Source: Casuarius casuarius (lineage: Eukaryota > Chordata > Aves > Casuariiformes > Casuariidae). From it: a stretch of 64,000 nt of DNA. The translations under genes and the position numbers were made by a program. Each line of letters opens with the position of its first letter. Position 1 is the stretch's first letter. Shown here piece after piece: positions 12,901-27,900 of this stretch. The stretch is from NCBI GenBank assembly GCA_003342895.1, contig PTFA01000195.1, positions 1,798,001 to 1,862,000 of the forward strand, read 5' to 3'. The notes below the pieces were generated by a model. That model worked only from the letters and a program-made list of their open reading frames with translations. It was not told the DNA's origin and ran no database searches.

Positions 12901-15900
12901 CTCCCTTCCACATTTTGGAAGGTCCAGGGCACAGACACAGATGGAGCGTGCCAGTTAAGCAGCTAACACACAAGCCGCAAAAACCTAAAGCTGCTGCTTC
13001 AGGGAGACTCCTCGGAGACCCCACAGATGCTCAACTGGTTGAGAGAGACCCTTACCGCTTTGCAGTAGCTCATTACAGCCCTGGCTAAACTTAGATTCAG
13101 AAAGACAAGTCCTCAGGTTTCATTCCGCTGCAGCAATACTGTCATCTTGAGAAACAAGACGTTTGTCATCCCTTAGCTGCAACGCACGTGGCTGTCAATA
13201 CCAAGACATGCGTACCAGCCTGGGAGGTCAAGCAGGGCCTGAGCAGATACCACGTGCATGGGTACAGCACCCTATTTCACAGGTTCAGTTGCTGAATGGG
13301 AACCACGCAGGCAGCTTTGTAAAGCCAGAATGCCTCAACCAAAAAGCAGTCTGCCAAACAACACAGGAACGCAAGAAAAGCCAGAGTATGCTTGAACCAA
13401 GGCATGCCGTGATGCTCAGTCCTGTCCATCAGTCATGCCACAGCACTGAGTGGTGCCCAGAGCTCCCTGCATGCCTAGAGACAAAAGGTTTCCCACCCAA
13501 AACACCAAGTCAGAGCAACAGTTTAGAGAACCCAGTGACAGCCCCATTCCATAGCATGTTTAAGCAATTTTCCCATGGTCACATCAGAAGTCTGTGGCAA
13601 AGCCAGGAACTGACCCCAAACCACCCAAAACCCAGCTCCAGGCCCCCACAAAATCTCCTTCTCCATCAGCATCTCTCAATTTCCTTGGGAACTGGTAGCA
13701 CTCAGCCTTACCAAGAGGAGGTCCCTACATATACCGGCGTTCAGGACACCCAGTCAATATCTCACACAGAAGAAAATAAGCCTGAAGTCCAAACCGGACA
13801 GTAGCCACATCTGGACATGGGCCACAGTGTCCTCAGTGATCTCATTGTAATCATTATCAAATCGGAAGCACTACACCAGATAACAATCATTTACCAGATA
13901 GGCCTAACCCCCCCCTTATTAACATTCCTCACCCACCACATTTTCCGTAATACAGGGAGTGCCGTAGATAAACTGATCGTTTAAAAGGCATCAGGAGCTA
14001 GCAGGTTCACTTCCTTCACTAATAAATAATAATTCAAGGAACATGAAACTACTAGCAAGGCTTCCCCCCAAGGGGCTGCTCAGAGACGTCCACCCCTGCT
14101 CTGGGAACAGGCAACGTGATTAAAATGGACACCCAGAGCCTGCAAGTGTATTCCAGGTAAAGGCAAGGGCAGCCAAAAGATCACAATTAGCCGTAATACC
14201 AATTCCAGAGGACACAGAGAAATAACAAGGGGGTCCAGGCATATCTTGGCAGAAAGCAGCATAGGGGAGAAAATAAGCCTATAAATAAACAAGCCCCCTC
14301 CCTGCAATTTCCTCTCTCAATCACTGTGGAAAACATCAAGGCTGTAACCTGTCCCCACAGCATCAACTCTGACCTCTCTTGAGGGCCTTGTATCCAGGCC
14401 CAACCTCCAGCTTACCCAGGCTTTCTGTGACAGATCTCCAAGACGGGGCACTTTCTAGCCAAACCCAGAGCTCAGACTCCTGTCCAGGAGAGAGCTGCAC
14501 ATGGTGGTGGGAGGGACCTGGAGAAGCCACACAATCCACCCACGACCCAAACTGAGAGGTCTGCATCAAACACAGCTGGGAAACAACAGTCACACCTCCT
14601 GCAACAGAGGCTCCACAGCCTCCCTGGGGTCCTCAACACTTTCAGAAGCGGGCTCGAGACCAGTTTCCTAAACTACTCTTCCTCTGCAAACTCTGCTTCT
14701 TGTCCCAAGTGAACACAAAAAAATGGATTTTCTTCCACTTTGCAGAACTGCTCCCCCCCCCCCCTTTTCCTTAAAAAGTTATTTGAAAAATGCTAGCCCA
14801 TCTTTTTTGTCAGCTCTAGACCAGCTGGTCCTACTCTCTTCAGCCTTCCCTCCCAGATGACACTTTCCAGACTTCTCTCACCCTCCTGCGGTCTCCCCAG
14901 TTGTGACGAGGGCTCTCCTCACCTAATGCCAACCACATAGAGGTCTGCATAGGAGCTAGCCCTGCCAGGTCCCCTTTAAAGTCAGGAGAGACTCATCTGA
15001 TCACTTTAGATACCCACTGTGGGAAGGAGTGTACCCTAGCCTGGCAGTGCCGTGGGGAGCTGAGGAGGGCTAGCTCAGGTGCAGACATCACTCGGTCACA
15101 CAGACACTGCACACACATTTTTACTGCAGCTTTCCAACACGCCCTTCGCTCACATACACAGGCAGGAGGCTGTTCCCAAGCTCACTCTCCTGTCCAGCAC
15201 GCTGGCCACATCGCTTGCTCCATCACCTCTTTGCTGCTCATTTCTTCAGTCCTCTTTCCACTACAGCATCAACTACTCTGCTGCTGCACTGAACTACCCT
15301 GAGCAGGGGCTGTGCCCACAGCACTGAACTTCAAGATAAGCAGTGCCTAGGTGGTTGAAATACTGCTCTCTGCAGGAAACCAGGCTGCTAGGAGAGCTTG
15401 TTTTGAGCATGGCCCAGAGTGCAACAATTACAGAGGTGATATATTCTAAGCTGAAGTGATAAACCTGAAATCCTGTTGGCTTGCCAAACTCCAGCTCTAC
15501 TTATTAAAGTGCATCTCTGCAGATCCCATCTGCAGCCAGACACACTGTTCTCCCCTTCCCATTCAGAACAGCAGCACAGTCACGGGATGAGCAAATGCGC
15601 GAGAGCTGCTGCAGGGCAGCCCAGGTAGGGGCTGTCTGCCACAGGCTAGATAGACGGCATCCTAAGGCCTCCCCTCTCTACCATACAGGAGCACGAAGAG
15701 ATCTCATCTCCATCCAGTTTCCCAGCTGCAGATTCATGCGGAGGACAGCTGATATCAGTGATTCCTGCCAGCACTGCTTCCCAAAAGGCCTCTTGGACAA
15801 CTGTTCAGCCACCGGATGCAAACACACCTTCTCTGGGACACTTTTGAAGAGCAGCTGCTTTTTCTGTTATTTCTGAATAACACACAACGCAGGTGCCTGA

Positions 15901-18900
15901 CTTACCAGCCACAGGACAACCAGAGTGAGGAGGAGGAAGAAGACTTGACTAACTAACTCAGACTGCACCAAAGCAGGCAACAATTCTCTGGCTGGGCACA
16001 AGTGCGGACAGCGTTATGGCACCATTTCTAAAATTTTTAGGAGCCTCCCCTCCATGAATCATCCAGAGTCTGTCATTGATCCAGGAAATCTCTACAGCCA
16101 TCCCTTCATCCTGTGCCAATTACCCCCTAATGACTACTTTCTCTTACCTCTTGTTCAGCCAAGTGCTGAAGAGGATCGCACTCTCATCTCCCTAATCGTC
16201 CTTTAGCACAACATCCTGGATCCTTTTCAGCCTGGACTTTGCTCTGGCCATGACGCAGAAAGGAAGAGTACTTACCGGCTATTCTGTCTGTTATCATCTT
16301 CCTCTTCCTCCATCCCACAATAGACTCCTGACAGGAGGAGCAGATGTAGCAGTGGCTAAGGGAGGGCAGAAACTCCGTATGCAGTGGCCAGGAGTGTATC
16401 TCCCTCCACCGGCCAAGAGCTGCGGCAGCCTGACGAGAGACAGCAGCCAGCTCCATACAGCCTCATCACAAGAGACACACTCCTTGAGAGCAAAGACTTT
16501 ATCTGCACCATGAGGACAGGCCCCTGCTCTTCTGCCTTCATCCCTTTACGCCAAAATACTCCAATGTCTCCTGAATTATATGAGGTTCAATATAAAAGGC
16601 TTCCAAGCACCCAAAGGCACAGCAGCAGCATCGGAAAACAGCAAATAGAAGAGAGCAGGATGCAGCACTGAGCTCTGCTACCGACTTACACGAGGCTCCC
16701 CTTCTTCTAACCATTGGCATCTACCTCCTTAATATAATTACTGTACTCCTCTAAGGAAACAGCCAATTGCAACAGTGTTTTACCTCTTCTCCCAGATGCT
16801 GGCAATCTAAACCCTTCACAGTTCTCAGCTGACACCCAGCACTCTTGAACATGGGATGCTGCTGCCAAGATAAGCTGTGCATGGCATGGCAGCCCGTCAC
16901 ACCTCGAAGCTGCCAGCCCTGGCGTTCAGCTCAGCCACACTCCAGGGTGGCTCCACAGGGCAGCTCCAAGCAAAAAATCAAGGGCCTTCACTTTGCTAGA
17001 TGCTGTGCAAATACACGAAGACAACAACTGCCACCAGAAGTCATACACGGTCTATATAAGTAGACCTGAAAGCAGGAGAAAGGTGTCTCCAGTCTTAGGA
17101 GACTGGCACTTCAAAACCAGTATCCTAGTCCCAGGATGTAGCAGGGTCACTGGCCTTGTCGGTAGAAGACAGGCTACAGAGCCACAGCTAAAAGCATCCA
17201 CATCATAAATCAGACTAAAACTGCAGAAATTAAGCATCTGGCAACACTGAGAGTGGTAGTCAAGCACTGATACATCAAATCCCAAAAGAAATCTATTCTG
17301 TTGACAAAAACAGCATTTCTATTTTATACATGAGGGCACCAGTATAGGCCAGAGGTTTTTGCTTATAGTCCTGAAAGACAAGAAAGAAAATTAGATCTCC
17401 ACCTCCCCAGTCTTGCTCGCTACACAGCAAAGATACAACTTGGATTTTAACTCTGCTGAAAGACCCCAATTCAGGCACACAGAGGAGCCTAAACAGCTGA
17501 AATCACGCTGCTCAGCCAGTTAGCTCATGCACCTTTCTTTAAACCAGTTCAGGTGAAGATCTTTATCCTCCCCAGCCCCTAATCTTTTCCAACTGGAGTT
17601 AAACCTCCCATTCAGCCAGAGTCCGAAATACAGGTAAATGGATTTGTCCAGGGCTCTTTCATCCCAACACTTTCTCTTGAGGCTCCTTCACCGCAAAACC
17701 TCAGACAAATTTGACTTCATTTCCCTTTCCTGTCCATTCAGGATACCTGCAAGCTCACCCAGGCCTAAATGCCTCTGGGAAAAGCCCAGCAGCAGCATCT
17801 GCCACCAAGCTTGACTCAGGCTAAGCCAGAAGTGGAGCCATACTGCAGGGTCAATGCTGGAGAGAGGCACCCAATGCTATGCAAAGCTCCAAGCCAAGTC
17901 TGAAACCAGGATGAGCAGTTTCCCCACTGTCGGAGGTAGGGAGAGACAAGAATTAAATGGAAACTGGCTAGCAGCTTGGGAGCTCAGGTCATGCAGACAC
18001 ACCTGTGCTTGGGGGCAGGACTTGACTGGCAGCCTCCATCCCACATCAGGATGGCTAGACTGCCCCGTGTCCAGCTCCTCTCCCCAGCTCATTCAGGCAG
18101 AGCCCAAAAAACCCTCGCGCAGGTACCCAAAAGGATTACCTTCACATCCTGGCTGCTGAGCGGGTCCATGAGCTGTTCCTCCAGGGCCCGGAGGGACTCT
18201 GAGGCTAGCACAAGAAGGCGCTGCAGGATCTGAGGAGGGAAGAGAGCTAGAGGGTAAAACTTGGGGCTTTGCAGAGAGCGGGATGGACATGACTAATGCA
18301 CAGGGCCGGTGGAGCTCAATACAGCACTGGGACCACTGAACGGCCCCCATCTGGCAGCCACTGCAGGGCAAGGAGGGAAGGCCCCAGCTCACCTGCGCTG
18401 AGGGTCGCTCTTTGGTCCACATCGAGGTCCACTTGTCTTTGGGGGTGGCAATGAACATGATGGGGAGGCGAGAGCGAGCAGCCACAAACTTGTTCTTGAT
18501 CTCCGTGCAGTCAGCATCTGGAGAGGGCAGGCAGATGGATCAGATGCTCTGCCCCCTCCACACCCACATAACACAGCCCAAGAAAGGGCAATATAAACAG
18601 TTTTTGTCCTCTTCCATCCTTTTCCCAAACCCTCTGATCCCCTGTCCCTGTGCAGCCAACTCCCTAGCAGCCTGGACCATGGGCGGCAGCCCTGCCCCTG
18701 TTTCTTGTTTCTCTTATTCAAGTTCAAAGCCCCAACAGGGGAGGCAGAGTGAAGAGGCAGCAACTCCCAAAAATTAACCATTAGAGCCCACCCCCAGCTT
18801 TCTGCCCATGATGTGCCCACCAGGTACCACGAGGCAACAGGGTCTGCATTTGACTCTCAGCAGCCCTCATCCCCTGGCACATCAATTCCTTATTCCTGTT

Positions 18901-21900
18901 CACCTGCACAGGGGAAAACAAGGCTTGGGAACCTGCCCATGCCAGGCCCGGTCTCAAAGAGTTGTTCACAGTTACACAGCCTCTGGGTACAGGTGCTTTT
19001 TTCATCCAACAGATCAGTCTTGCTGAACAACAGGCCGAGTTGGTTGAGGGTGAGACAATGTGACAGACAGCAGCAACATAAACCAGATGCCAGGACCACG
19101 TGGGAAACACGGATGCCAGGGCAAGAGCAGTTTGGAAACTGCCAGGGCAAGAGCGGTTTGGAAACACAAACCTCTGCCACAGCCCCTGCAGCACACCAGC
19201 ACCAGCCAGCCACCTCTGGCCCACAGTGGTCAAACTCCCCTGTCTGGGCTCAGAGACACAGCTGCACAAACAAGCACAGTGCATCAAGGTGGGGGGAGTC
19301 AAAGTTATAGCTATTGTCCCAGAGGCACAACTAGGAAGATGAAAAGAAGGATTCCCCAAGAAACCATCTTTTCCCATGACCACATTATGAATAGATTCCA
19401 GGGACACAAATGAGCTGCCTCACTTAATAGTTATCCAACAGTGTTTGCAACAAGCCTTGTTCCTTGCAAGCCCAGCCTGCGTATTTCTTCTTCTGTCTCT
19501 GGGAGACACAAATGTAGGATGAATCCCTCAAAGAAAAACATGCAATCAAAAAATCAAGACCATCCCCTCTTCATACCCCATTCCCTTCTAATCCCCTCCT
19601 AAGGGAGGCCAACAGAACACAGGCAAGTGATCTACATCTCCTGAACCCCACAACATACAAAGCAGAGCCTGCACACTTCAGACCAGAGGCAAGAAGTGGC
19701 TCTTTTTGCTCACCCCATGGAAGGATACCTGTATCTCTCTGGCTCTCAACAAGATGGCTCATCACACCATAAGGATGGCTGCTGGCCAAGAAAGGTTTAG
19801 AGGTGGCAAGCCCAGCAGTACAACCAGCTTTTGTCCTTTCCCACCCGGCTTTGGCCGGAGTACTTCCTTGGCATCACTGTTCTGCTGCAGCTGTGCAGAG
19901 CCAGCTCACACAGGGGATGAGCCTGATCACTGGCTTGGACGGGCAGTTATCGTGGCACTTGCCAACCCCTTGAAGATAAACCCTTGCAACAGAGAAGGAA
20001 ATGCCAATATAAACCTTGACCACCTCCTCTCCAACCTCTGGGACACTGCTGCTGCAAAGCAGCACTGAGGGCTGCTGGCAGAGCAGAGACGAAGATGCTG
20101 GAGCCACCTTGTACAGCTCAAAAGGAAAGCTGATGACATAAAAATCCCTTGGGGTCTAGCTACTAAATTCACAGAAGCTACATCCAGCTCAGGAAATCTC
20201 CAAGCTGCAAGTAGCTGGAGGCTGGGAGAGAACTGGCGGGAGTACTGCTATACACCTGCTCTGTTTTTGTGCTCTTCCTCAGCATCTGCCTGTGGGAAAT
20301 TTTGGATACAGGATGTAGGGTGAGATGGACCTTTGCTCTAACTCCACACAGCCACACCCATGTAGGCCCAGACGTGGTTCAAGGCACAGTCATTCAGACT
20401 GACACAGGCTAGAAACTAGTGAGGTTATGAGCTAAAGAAAGAGTTTGTTTTCTGATTTGTTTTTAAGAGGAAAAAATAGCTTTTTGGCCAAAAACACTTC
20501 CTATTTTTTCATTTATAAAAAAAGAAAAAGCTGAAGGGTAGAAACATATCAGTTTCCAAAAAAACAATTCTCCCTCTCAAAAAAGAAAGAGCTGAGGGAG
20601 TACCGAAAACCATGGGAACAGCTGCTCCCTCCAGTGTTGCCCACAACACTCACAAGCAGCTTTTACTTTTCTTATATATCAGCTTTAAAAGTTCAGATGT
20701 TGCTATTCCCCCTGCCAAAGCTGAGACGTGTCTGCAGTGTAGCGAACAAGCCATGGCCTTTTCAGGCCCCCATGTTATCCAAAAAGATGATCGACAGACA
20801 AGACATTCAAACAGCCCAGGATCACAGGTTTGCCTGTATGTGCCAATATGTTCCTTTGGAAACCAGAGAGACATTCACCAGGAGATCCACAGAGCTCAAG
20901 AGATAAAAAAGTTCAAAGCCTGCCCCTGTGCCTCTGAGCACCTGGATGATTGAAGCCCTTTTTCCCTTACAGGTTTCTAAATCAGGGACTAGCAGCTAAT
21001 GCCCGTGCTTCGAGCTGCTCAGCAGGGCTCTCAAAGCAGATGCAGGGTAGGGAGGCTTTGCACCTTCCCACGCCAGCTCGATCAGCGGCTGAAGGCGATT
21101 GCTCTCCCAATGCAACCACCAGGCAGCCGACACAGAGCAGGAGCAAAGCTTCTCCACTGCAGGGCAGAGGCTCCAGCACCAGACTACCCCAACCGAGCTC
21201 TGCAAAGGCCTGTCATCCCACTCCCCTTTGGGTCTCACCCAGCCCAGCCCCCATGTTGCATCTGCCCAAGGCAGTTTTCACAGCAGCCTTAACTGCATGC
21301 TGGTACTCTGCAACCACCTGCACTTGTGAGCACAAGGAGGACCTTCTCACACAAAACAGTCATGGCACCTTGAGGAAGGACGAGATGAAGGACAAGTTTA
21401 CAAGACACAGAAGCAAAGGCATGGGCCAGAAAGAGCCAGGGCAAAGCCTCAAGCTAAAAGGCTGGCTACAAAGGAGCAGAGGGCTTCCAAGACATCGTGC
21501 AGTCCAACACTGCCCACGCTCACAAGAGATTTCAATAATACCACAAAGCAACATAGAACTGTCAGCCGGATCACCTCCTCACAGGCAGGTATGAGAAAAA
21601 ATAAAGCAAAACAAAAAAAAACCACAACCAAACAAACCTTGAAGCCAAGTTAAACACGGTAGGAGAACAAGGGTGTGGAAAACCTCCTTGCCCCAGGCTG
21701 AAGCTGTGACATTCCACCATATCTAAGACCCCTAGAACTACACGCTGACCCAGGAGGGCCCTAGACCTTCATGCCATGGCTCTCCCATAGCTCTGGCCAA
21801 GGCCACCTGGGAGAGTCTGTGTGCTGCCAGCTCACCTGTGAGGCCTGCGTTCAGGTTGACAATGAGAGGGCTGTTTTTCCAGTCGAAGGTTGCCAGGAGG

Positions 21901-24900
21901 TTGAGGAAGCGCAGAAACCCGACCTGAGGAGAGCTGAAGATGAGAGAAAACAGCTTAATGCTGGCATTTGCTGCCCTAGCCGATCACCATGGCAGGAATG
22001 GGGCTTTGTGAATAACCTAGCAACAACCAGGGCGCACACAGCCCCAAAACAGATGTCCGAGCTGAGAGAGAAATCCAGAAGGAGTACAAGGCATTTTGCC
22101 TTCTCTGGGTCCCTGAGAACACAGGGAAATCCTTTTCCCTTGTTCCTTCCTCCTCAGGTTAAAGAAAGAAGAAGAAGAAGAAGGAAAAACCTCAAGAGAC
22201 TGAAACATTTCGCCCAGTCTTCCCCACCTCCTGCAGCTCCAGGCAGCCTGCTGTCTAGGGGTAGAGCAAGGGGAAACCAGAGACAGGACTGCTCTCATCT
22301 CCAGGCTCTCAAACAGGACCACAACAGACACCAGGCCAAGCTCTCCCTGTACCTGTTTCCCTGCAATACAACACACTCACAAAACAAGACAGCTGGAAGA
22401 TGGGGCTCCTGCTAACAGAGTATTTCAGGAGATAGGAAAACTTTCCAGGCAGTAGACAGTTACTACTGTTATTTCTGGGAAGGAAACCGGATCTCAAGTG
22501 CAGGACAGACTAACCTTTGGGCTCTACACAGAGCATAAACATAGCCTTTAACTTCATTTCACCCCCTCTGGGCTGTATCCAGTCCACCTGCCAGAGATTG
22601 CAAGCAATTGGCCCCAAGGAGATATTTACCAACACTCTGCTCCATTTAGCTTTCAATGGCTGGCCTTCTGCCCTTCCCCCGGGAGTCTTTTCCAGGATAA
22701 ATGGAGGCTGCAGCAGCCAGCACCGCCATAACATCACTCCCAGGGAACCCAGGAGTACCAGCATGCTGCTAACCACCATGCATCCGTCATCTCTACTTCT
22801 CCCAGCTGTTCCCCATAGGCCAAGGAGTCCCATTAGTCCTCAGAAAGGCACAAAACACCCCTAGCAGTTGATCCTGCCCCATAGCAGAGGAAGACCAGAC
22901 TCCTGCGTACACCACATCCAGAAAGAGGCATCTTAGCCCACTGCGCTGTGATGGTGCCATGGAGGCACTGCCTGTACTCAGAGGCCACAAGGACACTGGC
23001 TCCCATCCTTATCAGGTGAGCACACAGCCACCACTGCAGCTGGCAGCCCGCTGCTTCACCCCACTCACTCTCCAGCATAGCAGCACTCAGGGCAAGGAGT
23101 AGATGTGGCCCAGCAGCACCAACAACCTCTGCCTTCTCCAACCAGTTGCACCCAGCAGAGCTTGGGACAGTTTTCTGGCGTTACAGGGTCCTCCTATTCA
23201 CTTTTGCATGCCAGTGGATGGACAAGCTCTCTCAGCACCTCCTGCCCTGGCAGCATCCCTCCTCACTCCTTCATCCTATCTGCACACTGAGTAAGGAAAA
23301 AGGCAGTTAATCCCCATCCCGTCAGCTTGGGTTCCCCATCCTCACCTGGGCGGAGTGAAGGGGGCCGGGTGGAGGAAGAGATATGCCACAAGGAGGTCCA
23401 CGCACTCGTCGGAGATGTGGTCACTCAGGAGCTGGGCGCTGACCCAGCGCTTGGCCAGCCGGCAGGTGCTGCCAAAGGCAGGGTGCTGCTGCTGGAGCCT
23501 GTGTGGAGAGAGAAAAGCATCCGTGACTGTTCAGCTGAGACATCCTAGGACCCAAATCGCCCTTCTGGCATTCAACAGAGGAGAAGCAAATCTCTGCCAG
23601 GGACGTGCGTTCCATGTCACAAGCACAGGGCTCTCTTGTGGGTGTTGCATTTTGAGAGAACAAAAGCATAATGCTACCACATGCTCCCCTGTAACTGCTG
23701 CTGTTCGGTACTTGTCTCCCTGTACCAGTGAGTTCTGATCTGACAAGCAGGACAACCAGCTCTCTCCCATATCCACATTTGCCCCCCCACCCCCTCCCTC
23801 AGAAGTCTTCCTGGCTCACAAGGAAGGCTGAGGGACCTCTTCCCTTTCTACAGTGAACTCTTCTCTGCACCATCACCCTCCATCATCCAAAGACACCTCC
23901 ACACCAGCTCCCAGCCACAGGACATGTCCCACACCCAGGCATCCCAAACACTCTGCCTTGCCTACCCATGCAGGGAGCTGGTTAGATAAGGCAGATGCAA
24001 GGTCTCCAGTTCCAGCTGCTGAGACTCCTCTGTGTCCTGGTACTTCAGCATCCCTTCTGGAGTGACAACTTCCTTCAAGATTAGGGGCTCTCGATGGTAG
24101 GCCACTTGGAGACGGAAAACATAGCCATCCTGAGATGGGGGCAGAAGGTGAAGTCAGGCTTGGCAGCAATATATGCAGGCTGCCATGCTACTCTGCACCC
24201 CAGGCACAGACGCAATACTATCCTAGTCTCAGCACAAAATATTCCCACGTTCTTTACCGGGTCCAGCACGGGCCATGACCACCCCCATAACTACCCTTGC
24301 CTTCCTCTTCAGTAACAAGGCACCATCACTCTGCAACTATAGAGTAGACCTCTACCGCTCCCCTACCTTGTACACATCGGTATGGGTGACTGCAGGCCTG
24401 CAGATCAAACGGTGCTGCTGCTGGAGCAGCTCAGCCAGCTGGAGGTGGAAAGCCGCCTTGATTCGCTTGATGGCTTCTTTGTCCTGCGGCCACCGGCCAC
24501 TGCCTTCCATGTGGCACACGACTGAGGGGGCAAAGGGACAAAAGGAGGCCGGTGAACCCCAAGGAGAAACAAGGTGTTAGAGGATGTAGCAGGGACTAGA
24601 GGTCACAGCACAAAAGCAGGGGGAGCCAGGGCTCTGGTCCCACCTGTGACACACAAACAGAGCAGTAACTGAGTTAGTGTTGCCTCCTCCCTCTGCTCCC
24701 TTCTAGTGAATCATCTCCTGCCCACATCTCTCCCCACTTACCTTTCAAAGGGGATACGTAGGCTGGGCAGGGCTTGTCCTCCGAGGGAAGCAGCAAATCT
24801 TTGTTCCTGATTCTGGTATGGAAGGAATAAACCGGCTTCATGGGAATAGGAGGGAAGACCTGGGATAGAGCATCAGCAAGGGACTTAGAGCAGTGAGCAG

Positions 24901-27900
24901 AGCCCATGCAGCGAAGTGCACCCCTTGCCCCCAAGCCCTCCCACCTCAGCAAAGCCCCCTAACACGGAGGGCTTGACCAGCCTTTGCACAGACAGCCCCA
25001 GGGGGGGATGCATAAAAGAGGTATAAAAGATGCATAAAAGGGACAGCATAAAAGAGGTACTGCAAAACCTCTCAGTAGGCACAAAGGCACAGACTAATTC
25101 TGTGTCTCCCTGCACTCCGAAATTCAGCAGGGCCAGGGCCTCCCCTCAGCTCCTTGCTGTATCCACAGCACGCAGGCTGCACCTAGGAGCACTCACGTCT
25201 GTGTACCGAAGCGCTGGGTGAACGCCCTGCACAGCCGTCACTGTCAGCGGCAGCCCTTCCAGGTTCCAGAGCTTGCGGCTCAGGTCATCGTACGAGCAGA
25301 CAACGCTGACCATGGCCTCCTCGCCGGTCCCCGAGGCCTGCAGACACCCAGAGAGTCTGTTTGCATCTCCCACTCCCAGGGAGATGAGCACTGGCACTGA
25401 TCTTGCCTCCCTCTCTGCCTGGAGAGGCAACTGAGCACCAAGGAGCCAGGACTGCCACTCAGAGAGCAGCTTTTTGCAAGCACGCTAAGCAAGTGGGGAG
25501 AAATAGGAGAGAGCAAAGCCAAGAGCAAATCTGTTTGTGGCTACCCAGCAGCCATGGGCATCCCAGTGGCTGCTTATCAAGCAGCAAGTGAAATGAATTC
25601 CTGTAAAAAACACTATGGCAACACAAAGAACTGTATTGCCACTGCTCTGCCCTGTAAAGAGAGAAGCTAAGAGTGACGTGGAAGGTGAGAAGAGATCATG
25701 TATTGGCCATGGCAAGATCTCTGCTACTGCCTCCCTTCTGCACACCAACACCACCAGAGGCAGCAGTTAACAGAAACTGCTCAGACTACATCCTTAGCCA
25801 TGGCAGAGCTGTGAAGCACAGCGAAAACAACAAGGAAGAAAAGGAAACATCCAGAGCACCTTGAGAGCCCTGGGGAGGGCATTTAAGATGCACAGAAAGG
25901 AGAAATTCTGTTGTCCTGCTGCTCCCCCCACCCTGAAGTACAGCAGAGAAGCCTAAATGAGGAATAAGAGCAGACACGGACTGCTCAGATGCAGCTGAAT
26001 CAAGCTATATATATATATCCAACCAGTCTGGATTTTACAGCAGACCAGCAGCACCCTCTGCAGGGTGTGCTGTGAATGACAAAATCCTAATCCATAAAAG
26101 GCTTCCAATCTCTATAGTCCATCTTCTCTCCTCCATCCCATCCCCTGACCACTGCAGGCTTCCCCAGGCTGTTTGCACAGAAGCTACAGCCACTAGAGGA
26201 GTGTGGTCAGACACCCCTGCCCACAAGAGTGAATTTCTCCTTTGTTCCTCAAGGACTGGTAGATATCAGACTCCTAAATCCTCAATCCAAAAAAGAGCAT
26301 CCCCCTCATCATGGGTTTACCAGCTTTGCTCACTGCAGGCTAGCTTGCACAGACAAGTTATGCTGCCTCTCACGCCACAAGCAGTAGAAACTAGCGTCCT
26401 GTCTCAAATGTGTCTCCCTGCTTTGGTGTAACACAAAAAGCTCAGAAGATCTGAGAGCACTGCGCTGGATGCCTCAGTGTTTGCAGACAAGCGCTTTCCT
26501 TATCCTTTTTGGGAACCAGCTATGAGCCTCAGGACCACAAATCTAAAATTAATTCCCCATAGCTCTTCCCATACCTCCCTTCCCTGAAAAACCTACAGCC
26601 CAATCTGGAACTGGGGAAGCAACTGTACCTCTTGTCCAGTCTTGATCACAGACTCCAGCAGGGCTCCCGTGTAACAGATAGAGGATTCGGGAATGTCTGC
26701 ATGGCTACATGAAGGAAGACAAGAGCGCATTAGAGCCAGGACACATCACCCAAGCCATCCTGACATTGCTTGCAGCACCATAGGTCCAAGCCCAAGGAAG
26801 ACCTTCCTATATGGGAAAGTCATGGTAAGCAGAACGCCAAGATCTTTGTGCATTCCTCCCATGCCCAGACCACCTACCCAAAGCAGCACAGCAACTCACA
26901 CAGCTTCATAGCATTCACAGCCAAAGCTGCCAACGTGCAGCCATTCTTTCCAGGACCTCTCCTCAAGTAGGTATAAAAAGGCCCAAGCAATCCCCTCATT
27001 CTTCGCAAGAGGGTCTCATTTTTGGCAGTAGGTCTCAACTGCTACAGGGAGGTTTTCCAGTGCTCTAGGTAGACCCAGCTTTGTGGACCACTACAGGGTC
27101 TCATAGGATTTCATAAAACAACCCATATGGTCCAGACGGGTTCTCTTCTCAGCTCTGCCAGTGATGAGTGTCTTAACATCCATCTGTAAAGGCAGAACCA
27201 CTCCGCCTCCTTGCCTTTAGCAGTACCACAAACGCCAGCTACAATGTCACATAGTTGCCCTCACCACATTCTCTTGGGAAGCAGCAAGGAGCATCCAGAC
27301 CAGAAAGCTGAAATGACTTCCTTGCTTCACAAAGCTGAAACAACCCACAAAGTCCCCCAAGACCTGATCTGACAACAGTGTTACCTCAAGGGCATTATAG
27401 ATGCAGCATAAGCCATGCAGAGCAGCAGTGACCCCCCACAACCATAGGTCTCCCAGCCACGGCTGCCATTTGGCCCTCTTCAGAGCTACTTACAGCCACA
27501 GGAGGTGCCTGACAATTTGCTCAGGAATGAGGCGTTTCTGGCACACAGTGTTTGCCTCCCACACCACTGCCTCGCAGATGGTACCATCCTGGAACCGCCT
27601 CAGCTCAGACTTCTCCCCCCAGAAGGTCCGGAAGTCCTGGGCCTGCAGAGAGACATTGATGGTGCCAGAGCCATAGGTGACAGCTCAGGTCAGCCGAAGC
27701 GCTCCTGTGACTGCCGGCCGCCCCTATGGCCATCTGCAGCCATAGCACAGTGCCAGCTTCACTCCAGCTCCCCAGCCCAGTTTCTGCCTGGCTCTGTTAA
27801 CAGGAGAGAAATGCAGGCTCAGCCCCACCAAAATTTCCATCACATCCCCCTCCCCTCCTACTCATGCCTGCTTGGCCAACCATCTCCCCAGCCAGACCAA

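Larger units (their letters stand above)
9852..18139 (-). other. NOL6 intron, 8.3 kb
   Basis: Non-coding between exons 23 and 22. It holds simple repeats (AAAC tract, A-run with GA tail, 12-C run) and a MIR-like relic at about 13561-13650. The 213-codon open frame at 13163-13804 has no recognisable domain and overlaps that relic. Confidence 0.85.

Noticed and set aside
13163..13804. 213-codon plus-strand open frame in a NOL6 intron
   Set aside because: Antisense to the gene, overlaps a MIR-like relic and has no domain.
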